Shown: positions 8,098-13,792 of the stretch, in pieces
Position numbering within the stretch: the first letter of the stretch is position 1
How the letters are laid out: every line of letters starts with the position of its first letter
Source: Phycisphaerales bacterium UBA6054
Lineage (GTDB): Bacteria > Planctomycetota > Phycisphaerae > Phycisphaerales > UBA1924
Direction: 5' to 3'
NCBI GenBank assembly: GCA_002429045.1
Contig: DIYM01000164.1
Location: 1-21,836 of the forward strand
DNA: 21,836 nucleotides
Program-made: the position numbers and the translations under genes
Notes under the pieces: generated by a model
The model's database searches: none
The model's input: only the letters and a program-made list of their open reading frames with translations
Told to the model about the DNA's origin: nothing

Positions 8098-8455
8098 TTC
8101 ACCCCGCCGGGGAGAGGGTCGGGCCCGTTGACCGGGCGGCGTGCGGGGCTACGATCCCGCCTGCGGAGCCGATCGTGACGGACGCGGGTTCAAAGCCCGC
8201 CGAGGCGTGATCAAGGGTCCCCGCTTCACGGAAGTTCCGTGCGGCCGGCGGGGGTCCAAGCTCCAAGTCGGGTGCTGGTAGCGACTTAGTTCGCTCGGGC
8301 GTTCGGCGAACGTGCCGCGGTCTGGCTCGCTTGCGTGCCCGGTCCGCGTGGATGCGGGATCGGACACCGGGGAGATCGTTCCCCCCAGCAGGCGGAGACA
8401 GGCGGCGAAGCCCGATAGACAACCGAGAGACGATCTCACGATCGTGAGGACCACT
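8098..8455 (+). other. Gene-free stretch rich in inverted repeats, possible structured RNA
   Basis: No protein gene is supported here. Several inverted repeats follow one another: ACGATC/GATCGT (8151-8156 and 8171-8176), a T-arm-like hairpin GCGGG TTCAAAG CCCGC (8184-8200), CACGGAA/TTCCGTG (8227-8233 and 8235-8241) nested inside CCCCGC/GCGGGG (8219-8224 and 8248-8253), GTTCGC/GCGAAC (8289-8294 and 8306-8311), and the 14-base palindrome CTCACGATCGTGAG (8435-8448). The stretch could be a noncoding RNA, the leader of tRNA-Gln, or chance pairing in GC-rich DNA. It does not fit tRNA, tmRNA, RNase P or SRP RNA. Confidence 0.35.
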
Positions 8456-8526
8456 TACCCCGTGGTGTAAGGGTAGCACAGGTGTTTTTGGTACATCTAG
8501 TCATGGTTCGAATCCATGCGGGGTAG
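8456..8526 (+). tRNA. tRNA-Gln (anticodon TTG)
   Basis: A complete 71-base cloverleaf is visible. Acceptor strands TACCCCG (8456-8462) and CGGGGTA (8519-8525) pair perfectly, with discriminator G8526 as expected for tRNA-Gln. The D stem is GTG/CAC. The anticodon loop TTTTGGT holds anticodon TTG at 8488-8490. The T arm is CATGG TTCGAAT CCATG. CCA is not encoded. It would read CAA, and CAG by wobble. Confidence 0.95.
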
Positions 8527-8574
8527 TTTCTCTCTCGGGTGATCGAGCGATCGGGTCACGCCGTCGGCAGCACC

Positions 8575-9393
8575 ATGCCGGATCACAGCGACATCGCGAG
8601 CCCGCCCCAGGCGCTTCTTCTGGCGGCCGGCAAGGGAACCCGGATGCGGTCCGACCTGCCCAAGGTCTGCCACCCGGTCGGGGGGCGCCCGATGGTGTGC
8701 GCTGTGGTAGACGCGTGCCTCCGCGCGGGATGCGAACGGATCGTCGTGATCGTCGGGTACAAGCAGGAACTCGTCCGTGAGGCGTTGGCCGAGTACGGCG
8801 ACCGCGTGGAGTTTGCGGTGCAGGAAGAGCAGCTGGGCACCGGGCACGCGGTGATGTCGGCCGCCGGGGTGTTCCCCGAGCCGACGCGCGCGGGCACGGA
8901 CCTGTTCGTGCTGTGCGGCGACGGGCCCCTGATCCGCTCGGAGACCCTGGCGGCGGTGCTCGGGCGGCACCGTTCATCGGGCGCCGACGCGACGCTGGCG
9001 ACCAGCGTGATCGATGACCCGGACGGGTACGGGCGGATCGTCCGCGACGGTTCTGGCCGCTTCGTGCGCATCGTCGAGCAGAAGAACGCGACCGAGGACG
9101 AACTGAAGATCAGAGAGGTCAACCCGAGCTACTACTGCTGCGATGCCGAGGCGATGTTCGACGCGTTGGCGAAGGTCGAGCGCGACGGGCTGACCGGCGA
9201 GTATTACATCACGGATATCTTCGAGCAACTGCTCGCGTCGGGCGGGTCGGTCGGCGTGATCGACGCGGTCCCGCCCGAGGACATCCTGAGCATCAACACT
9301 CTCGATCATCTGGCGGAGGTCGACGCGATCTTCCGCGGGCGTCAGTCATCCGGGTCCGGATCGGGCCCGGTCGGAGCGGGGAGCGCGTCATGA
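8575..9393 (+). CDS. UDP-GlcNAc pyrophosphorylase-type nucleotidyltransferase (GlmU N-terminal domain only)
   Basis: The product matches the uridylyltransferase half of GlmU, which makes UDP-GlcNAc from GlcNAc-1-phosphate and UTP for peptidoglycan and LPS. With the ATG at 8575 it has 272 residues; GTG 8539 would add 12, and neither start has a strong ribosome binding site. LAAGKGTRM at 16-24 with LPK at 28-30 is the nucleotide-binding signature. QEEQLGTGHAV follows, then CGDGPLI with the probable metal-binding Asp116. YGRIV, EQKNAT, NPSYY, TGEYYITD and SINTLDHL (Asn241, second metal ligand) complete the fold. The left-handed beta-helix acetyltransferase half of bifunctional GlmU is missing: the reading frame ends in TGA overlapping prs. 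GlcN-1-P acetylation must be done elsewhere, or the substrate differs. The neighbours prs-rplY-pth reproduce the B. subtilis glmU locus. Confidence 0.85.
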   Translation: MPDHSDIASPPQALLLAAGKGTRMRSDLPKVCHPVGGRPMVCAVVDACLRAGCERIVVIVGYKQELVREALAEYGDRVEFAVQEEQLGTGHAVMSAAGVFPEPTRAGTDLFVLCGDGPLIRSETLAAVLGRHRSSGADATLATSVIDDPDGYGRIVRDGSGRFVRIVEQKNATEDELKIREVNPSYYCCDAEAMFDALAKVERDGLTGEYYITDIFEQLLASGGSVGVIDAVPPEDILSINTLDHLAEVDAIFRGRQSSGSGSGPVGAGSAS

Positions 9394-10370
9394 ACGGTGA
9401 CTACGGCGACCTCAAGGTGTTCTCCGGGCGGAACTGCAAACAACTCGCCAAGCGGGTGTGCGATCACCTCGGCATCCCGCTCGGCGGTGCCCGCACCAGC
9501 CTGTTCCCCGACGGGGAGATCATCACGAAGCTCGAGGACGATGTCCGCGGGCGTGACTGCTTCGTGATCCTGTCGACCTGCGAGCCGGTCAACGACAACA
9601 TCATGGAGCTGTTGGTGTTCTGCGACTGCCTCCGCAGGGCGAGCGCGGCGCGGGTGACGCTCGTCATGCCGTACTACGGCTACGGACGCCAGGACCGCAA
9701 GGACGAGGGGCGCGTCCCGATCACGGCCAAGCTCGTCGCCAACCTCATCACGGCCGCCAAGGCGGACCGCGTGCTCGCGATCGATCTCCACGCGGCCCAG
9801 ATCCAGGGCTTCTTCGATCTGCCGGTGGACCATCTCAGCGCCACCCCGGTCTTCTTCGAGCACTTCATGTCGCAGCGGGAAGCGCTCGGCGATCTGTGCC
9901 TGGTGTCGCCGGATGTCGGCAACGTGAAGGTCGCCGAGTCGATGGCCAACCTGCTCGACGCGGACCTGGCGATCATCAACAAGCGGCGTCTCTCCGGCAC
10001 CCAGGTCGATGTGGGCAACCTGATCGGCAACGTCGCGGGAAAGAACGTCCTGATGTTCGATGACATGATCTCGACCGGGGGCACGGTCTGCGAGGCGGCA
10101 CGTCTCGTGATGGACGAGGGCGCGACCGATGTCATCTCCGCCGCCACGCACGGGGTGCTCGCGGGCAAGGCGATCGAGCGGCTCGCCGAATCGCCCATCT
10201 CGCGGGTTGTGGTCACCGACACCATCCCCATGACCGACCGTGTCGCGCCGCTCAACGACAAGCTGACCGTGCTTTCGGTGGGGGACCTGCTCGGGGAGGC
10301 CGTGGGGCGGATCCATAACAACACCTCGGTCAGCGAGCTGTTCCGCAGCACGGCGGGCGTGAAACGCTGA
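9390..10370 (+). CDS. prs: Ribose-phosphate pyrophosphokinase (PRPP synthase)
   Basis: Prs makes 5-phosphoribosyl-1-pyrophosphate from ribose-5-phosphate and ATP, the precursor for purines, pyrimidines, NAD, His and Trp. The 326-residue length is normal. The start ATG overlaps the preceding stop (ATGA at 9390-9393), so translation is probably coupled to the glmU-like gene. FPDGEI at 39-44, YYGYGRQDRKDEGRVPITAK from 95, and DLHAAQIQGFFD at 132-143 are the ATP and metal-binding stretches of class I enzymes. The PRPP-binding loop DDMISTGGT is at 224-232. All signature residues seen are intact. The pairing with glmU is ancient and found in several phyla. Confidence 0.96.
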   Translation: MNGDYGDLKVFSGRNCKQLAKRVCDHLGIPLGGARTSLFPDGEIITKLEDDVRGRDCFVILSTCEPVNDNIMELLVFCDCLRRASAARVTLVMPYYGYGRQDRKDEGRVPITAKLVANLITAAKADRVLAIDLHAAQIQGFFDLPVDHLSATPVFFEHFMSQREALGDLCLVSPDVGNVKVAESMANLLDADLAIINKRRLSGTQVDVGNLIGNVAGKNVLMFDDMISTGGTVCEAARLVMDEGATDVISAATHGVLAGKAIERLAESPISRVVVTDTIPMTDRVAPLNDKLTVLSVGDLLGEAVGRIHNNTSVSELFRSTAGVKR

Positions 10371-10432
10371 TCGGGACAAGAACCAGCGAACGAAGCAGAC
10401 AGAAGACACATTTCCAACGAGAGGACTCAGAT

Positions 10433-11083
10433 ATGTCAGACGACAACCCAACTTTGGTCGCCAAGAAGCGGGAGAAGGTCGGCTCGCGTTACGCCAAACG
10501 CGTGCGTGAGTCGGGCGGTCTGCCTGGCGTGGTGTACGGTCACAAGCAGGACCCCAAGCCGATCACGCTGGACTTCCGCGAGGCGGTCTCCCACATCAGC
10601 AAGGGCGAGAAGGTGTTCTCGATGGACATCGAGGGCGAGTCGGAGTTCGTGCTGCTCAAGGACATCGGCTACGACTATCTGGGGACGAACATCATCCACG
10701 TGGACTTCGCCCGCGTGGATCTCAACGAGCGCGTGGACACGAGCGCCCGGTTGCGTTTCGTCGGCGAGCCGAAGGGGCTCAAGACCGCGGGAGCGATCCT
10801 GATGCACCCGGTCAACGAGCTCGCCCTCAACTGCCTGGTGACCAACCTGCCCGACGACATCGAGGTCGACGTGTCGGATCTCGACGCGGGCGACACCATC
10901 AAGGCTGGCGACGTCACCCTGCCCAAGAGCACCATGATCCTCCTGACCGATCCCGAGACCGTGGTCGCCCAGATCACCGTGGTCGCCGAGGAAGAGTCGT
11001 CGGAAGCTTCGACCGTCGAAGGCGGCGCCGAGCCCGAGGTGATCACGGAGAAGAAGGACGAAACGCCCAAGGGCGAGGGCTGA
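10433..11083 (+). CDS. rplY: Large ribosomal subunit protein bL25, long Ctc/TL5 form
   Basis: bL25 binds 5S rRNA in the central protuberance of the 50S subunit. This 216-residue protein is the long Ctc/TL5 form: an N-terminal 5S-binding beta-barrel (about 1-95, with GGLPGVVYG and IGYDYLGTNIIHVDF) and a second beta domain (about 96-185, with RLRFVGEPKGLKTAGAIL and LPDDIEVDVSDLDAGDTI). The last 30 residues are an acidic low-complexity tail. The ATG at 10433 follows GAGAGGAC, and a 62-base A-rich gap separates it from prs. In B. subtilis ctc sits in the same place between prs and pth and is under general stress control; no stress promoter is evident here. Confidence 0.94.
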   Translation: MSDDNPTLVAKKREKVGSRYAKRVRESGGLPGVVYGHKQDPKPITLDFREAVSHISKGEKVFSMDIEGESEFVLLKDIGYDYLGTNIIHVDFARVDLNERVDTSARLRFVGEPKGLKTAGAILMHPVNELALNCLVTNLPDDIEVDVSDLDAGDTIKAGDVTLPKSTMILLTDPETVVAQITVVAEEESSEASTVEGGAEPEVITEKKDETPKGEG

Positions 11084-11090
11084 GCGTGAT

Positions 11091-11765
11091 ATGAAGCTGG
11101 TCGTCGGGCTCGGCAACCCGGGCGCTCAGTACGAGCGCACGCGTCACAACGCCGGATTTCTGGCGGTGGACGAGCTCGCGCGCCGGCACGCCCCGGGGAT
11201 GATCCCGAGGGCGCGTTTCAACGCCGTGACCCTGGACGCTTCCATCGGGGGCGAGAAGGTGCTGCTGATGAAGCCGACGACGTTCATGAACCTGTCGGGC
11301 AAGTCGGTGGGCGAAGCGGTGCGGTTCTTCAAGCTCGAGCCGACCGAGGACCTCCTCGTGATCGTGGACGAGCTCGCGCTGCCCGTCGGGCATGTGCGGG
11401 TCCGCGAGAAGGGCGGGGCCAACGGGCACAACGGTCTGAGCGACATCGACCGCGTGCTCGGCGGGTCGCCCTACCCCAGGGTCCGGGTCGGGATCGGAGA
11501 GAAGCCGCCCGGCTGGGTCAAGTCCGACTGGGTGCTCTCGCGGTACTCCGATGCGGAAGCCGGGGGTGTTCAGTCGGGCACGGAGGCTGCGGCCGACGCC
11601 ATCGAGTGCGTGATCGCCGAGGGCATCAAGCCCGCGATGAACCGCTTCAACAAGAAGGTCACTCCCCCGAAGCCGGAGCCCCCGGCGGGAGAGGCCGGCG
11701 AAACAGAATCCAAGCAAGAAGAAACCAACAGATCAGAAAGAGATCAGAACGGAGCCTTGAAATGA
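11091..11765 (+). CDS. pth: Peptidyl-tRNA hydrolase
   Basis: Pth releases peptides from tRNA that dropped off the ribosome, recycling the tRNA. The protein is 224 residues; the core family is about 190. VVGLGNPGAQYERTRHNAGF at 4-23 carries Asn9 and catalytic His19. MKPTTFMNLSGKSV, VDELALPVG (conserved Asp) and GGANGHNGLSDI are the other substrate-binding motifs and are intact. From about residue 187 a charged tail (TPPKPEPPAGEAG, then Glu/Lys/Gln/Asn-rich) extends beyond the normal end. The gene starts seven bases after rplY and its stop overlaps the rpsF start (ATGA at 11762-11765), so the three are one transcript. Confidence 0.95.
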   Translation: MKLVVGLGNPGAQYERTRHNAGFLAVDELARRHAPGMIPRARFNAVTLDASIGGEKVLLMKPTTFMNLSGKSVGEAVRFFKLEPTEDLLVIVDELALPVGHVRVREKGGANGHNGLSDIDRVLGGSPYPRVRVGIGEKPPGWVKSDWVLSRYSDAEAGGVQSGTEAAADAIECVIAEGIKPAMNRFNKKVTPPKPEPPAGEAGETESKQEETNRSERDQNGALK

Positions 11766-12268
11766 CGACCGAAACCGCCGCCCGCACGGGCGTGTACGAA
11801 TGCATGTTCCTGGCGAGCCAGGCCGCCGCCGCCCAGTTCGGTGACCTCATCGAGCATATCAACGATCTCGTGGGACGCGCCCAGGGCGAGATCGTGGCGA
11901 TGCGCAAGTGGGACGACCGCCGTCTCGCCTACGAGATCGACAAGCAGAAGCGTGGCGTGTACATCCTCGCGTACATCAGCTGCCCCGCGGATCAGGTCGG
12001 GCACCTCGAGCGGGACGTGCAGATCTCCGATCGCCTGCTCCGCGTGCTGGTGACCAGCGCGGCCCACCTCAGCGACGAAGAGATCGCGGCGGCGGACGAC
12101 CGCCAGGCGCTCCGGGACGAGGCCAAGATGCGTGCCGAGCGCGCAGAGGCGGGCGAGGACGAGGGGGCGAGCAAGGTCCGCCTCGGCGCCCCCGAGCAGC
12201 AGCCCGCGGCTGCCGCCCCCGAGCCCGGGCCGGAAGGTGACGCCCCCGCGGAAGCCCCGGCGGAGTGA
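11762..12268 (+). CDS. rpsF: Small ribosomal subunit protein bS6
   Basis: bS6 pairs with bS18 on the platform of the 30S subunit. The ATG at 11762 is chosen: GGAG (11751-11754) precedes it by seven bases, and it overlaps the pth stop. An earlier in-frame start at 11606 would lie inside pth. The ferredoxin-like core runs from 10 to about 105: TGVYECMFLAS, MRKWDDRRLAYEIDKQKRGV (the most conserved part), YILAYISCPADQVGHLERDV and ISDRLLRVLV. The 168-residue total exceeds the usual 95-135 because of an extra 55-60 residues of Ala/Pro/Glu-rich tail. The bS18 gene, normally downstream of ssb, is not in the window. Confidence 0.93.
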   Translation: MTTETAARTGVYECMFLASQAAAAQFGDLIEHINDLVGRAQGEIVAMRKWDDRRLAYEIDKQKRGVYILAYISCPADQVGHLERDVQISDRLLRVLVTSAAHLSDEEIAAADDRQALRDEAKMRAERAEAGEDEGASKVRLGAPEQQPAAAAPEPGPEGDAPAEAPAE

Positions 12269-12320
12269 GCCGATCGGGCCCGTTCCGGTCGGGCATGCCC
12301 CCGGGGTGGACGGGTTGTGT

Positions 12321-12349
12321 TTGGATTCGCGGCGGATCGCCGCTAGCAT
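12321..12349 (+). promoter_or_regulatory. Candidate promoter of ssb
   Basis: TTGGAT (12321-12326) and TAGCAT (12344-12349) are exactly 17 bases apart, 34 bases before the ssb start. The spacer holds the inverted repeat GCGGC/GCCGC. The element resembles the one before tRNA-Lys. It would let ssb be transcribed independently of the upstream run. Confidence 0.5.
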
Positions 12350-12382
12350 GACTCGGGGCCGATCGCCCCGGAAGGAGTCGCC

Positions 12383-12832
12383 ATGCCCGGCAGTTTCAAC
12401 AAGGTCATCCTCATGGGCAACCTGACCCGTGATGTGGAGGTCCGCTCACTCCCCAGCGGGATGACGGTCGCTCAGTTCTCGCTGGCGGTCAACGAGCGGT
12501 ACAAGGACCGCGACGGCAACTGGGTGGACCGCGCCAACTTCATCGACTGCGAGATGTTCGGCAACCGGGCCGAGGCGTTCGCCAAGTACCTCAGCAAGGG
12601 CAGCCCCGCGTTCATCGAGGGCAAGCTGCGCCTGGACCAGTGGCAGGACAAGGAGGGCAACAAGCGCTCCAAGCTGAAGGTCGTGGCGGACAACTTCGAG
12701 TTCGTTGGCGGGCGCGGGGATTCCGGGTCCGGGGGCGGTGGTGGCGGCGGGGGCGGGTACGCCCGCTCGGGAGCCGGCGCTGCGGCCCAGGATTCGGGGC
12801 CCGCGATCGACCACGACGACATCCCGTTCTGA
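12383..12832 (+). CDS. ssb: Single-stranded DNA-binding protein
   Basis: SSB coats single-stranded DNA in replication, recombination and repair, and recruits partner proteins through its tail. The 149-residue length is typical. ATG 12383 has AAGGAG (12372-12377) five bases upstream. The OB fold spans 1-110: FNKVILMGNLTRDVEVR, AQFSLAVNERY, NFIDCEMFGNRAEAFAKYL, AFIEGKLRLDQWQDKEGNKR and VVADNFEFV. A linker with a nine-glycine run follows. The end, DHDDIPF, is the canonical acidic tip bound by partner proteins. The gene lies between rpsF and rplI as in many bacteria. Confidence 0.97.
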   Translation: MPGSFNKVILMGNLTRDVEVRSLPSGMTVAQFSLAVNERYKDRDGNWVDRANFIDCEMFGNRAEAFAKYLSKGSPAFIEGKLRLDQWQDKEGNKRSKLKVVADNFEFVGGRGDSGSGGGGGGGGGYARSGAGAAAQDSGPAIDHDDIPF

Positions 12833-12883
12833 TCCTCGGGCCTGCCAGCTCGCGGACGGGCGGCAAATCTTGATCCTCGCGTG

Positions 12884-12920
12884 GGCGTCCCCGAAGCCTG
12901 GACGCCTACGCTTTTCTTCC
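12884..12920 (+). terminator. Possible terminator or leader hairpin between ssb and rplI
   Basis: GGCGTCC (12884-12890) and GGACGCC (12900-12906) form a seven-pair stem with a nine-base loop, followed by TACGCTTTTCTT. It could terminate ssb transcripts. A second hairpin, CGATCC...GGATCG around 12920-12948 with an inner CCGG/CCGG pairing, lies in the same 215-base gap and may be part of an rplI leader. Confidence 0.35.
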
Positions 12921-13047
12921 CGATCCGGCGAACACCGGGCTGGGATCGACCGTTGGGGCCGATGGGCCCGGGCACGCGTCCGGGGTCGGCTCCTCAACTC
13001 GCCGGAGCGGCACGCCCCCTCCGGCAAGGACAGCGAAGGAACCCGAT

Positions 13048-13620
13048 ATGGCATCGTCTTACGTCAAACTGCTGCTCACCGAGAATGTCGACAACCTCGG
13101 CATCGTCGGTGACGTCGTCCGTGTCCGGACCGGTTACGCCCGCAACTTCTTGCTCCCGTTCGGGCTGGCCACCACGCCCAGCGAGGACCTGATCAAGGAC
13201 CTCGCCGAGAAGCGTGCCGACGCCGAGAAGCAGGTCGCGGCCCTCCGCAAGGACCGCGAAACGATGATCGGCAAGCTGGACGGGCAGGAACTGACGATGG
13301 TCCGGGCGTGCAACGATCAGGGCCACCTGTACGGCTCGGTCACCCAGCAGGACATCGCGAGCGCGCTCAACGAGGTCGGCTTCGCGATCAAGCCCCGCGA
13401 GGTCCGCCTTCCCGGGACGATCAAGCGTGTCGATTCGTTCGATATCCACGTGAAGGTCGACTCGGACCTGGGCGCGGACATCAAGCTGTGGGTCGTCGCC
13501 GACCGCGAGTTGGAGACCGACGACGACAACGAGATGGAGTTCGACGACGAGGGCGAACTGATCGAGAAGTCGGCCAAGCCCGCCGAAGCCCCCAAGGAAG
13601 AGGCCCCGGCGGACGCTTGA
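13048..13620 (+). CDS. rplI: Large ribosomal subunit protein bL9
   Basis: bL9 binds 23S rRNA near the L1 stalk and helps maintain reading frame. The product is 190 residues; bL9 is usually about 150. ATG 13048 has GAAGGA about eight bases upstream. The N-terminal rRNA-binding domain is seen in VKLLLTENVDNLGIVGDVV and RTGYARNFLLPFGLA (residues 6 to about 50), followed by a long helix and the C-terminal domain (LYGSVTQQDIASAL, FAIKPREVRLPGTIKRV). The last 35 residues are an acidic tail (DDDNEMEFDDEGEL, then Lys/Ala/Glu/Pro). The gene is the last of the rightward housekeeping run and is closed by the hairpin at 13682. Confidence 0.95.
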   Translation: MASSYVKLLLTENVDNLGIVGDVVRVRTGYARNFLLPFGLATTPSEDLIKDLAEKRADAEKQVAALRKDRETMIGKLDGQELTMVRACNDQGHLYGSVTQQDIASALNEVGFAIKPREVRLPGTIKRVDSFDIHVKVDSDLGADIKLWVVADRELETDDDNEMEFDDEGELIEKSAKPAEAPKEEAPADA

Positions 13621-13681
13621 TCCCGCCGGCGCGGGCGGGTCTTCTGCGCCCGAGCACCGGGCTATCAGCATCATCCGTACA

Positions 13682-13717
13682 AAGGCCCCGTCCGACACGG
13701 ACGGGGCCTTGTTTGTT
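13682..13717 (+). terminator. Strong intrinsic terminator, probably bidirectional
   Basis: A perfect 13-pair stem (13682-13694 with 13698-13710) has a three-base ACA loop and is followed by GTTTGTT on the + strand. On the minus strand the hairpin runs out into TTTGT. It sits between the convergent rplI and CvpA-like genes and can serve both. A weaker hairpin, CCCGCC/GGCGGG, lies at 13622-13639. Confidence 0.85.
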
Positions 13718-13740
13718 CAAGCGTCGTTTGTTCAAGCGTC
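13711..13740 (+). repeat. Perfect tandem 15-base duplication
   Basis: The 15-base unit GTTTGTTCAAGCGTC occurs twice with no gap (13711-13725 and 13726-13740). The first copy begins at the T-rich tail of the rplI terminator, so the duplication repeats that tail. Confidence 0.95.
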
Positions 13741-13792
13741 AGGCGGTCGGTCTGGCGCTCCGATCCGTCGGCTGAACCGATCCCGCTGGGGA

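Noticed and set aside
8120..8455. A possible two-piece (permuted) tmRNA
   Set aside because: The T-arm-like hairpin and overall size were suggestive. But the bases after it (CGAGGCG) lack the expected TCC acceptor end with a G-U pair, no matching 5' acceptor strand was found, and no alanine-ending tag frame is present.
3686..8526. Attachment-site repeats around the SNF2/SWIM pair
   Set aside because: No copy of either tRNA's 3' end was found at the opposite side, and no integrase is present.
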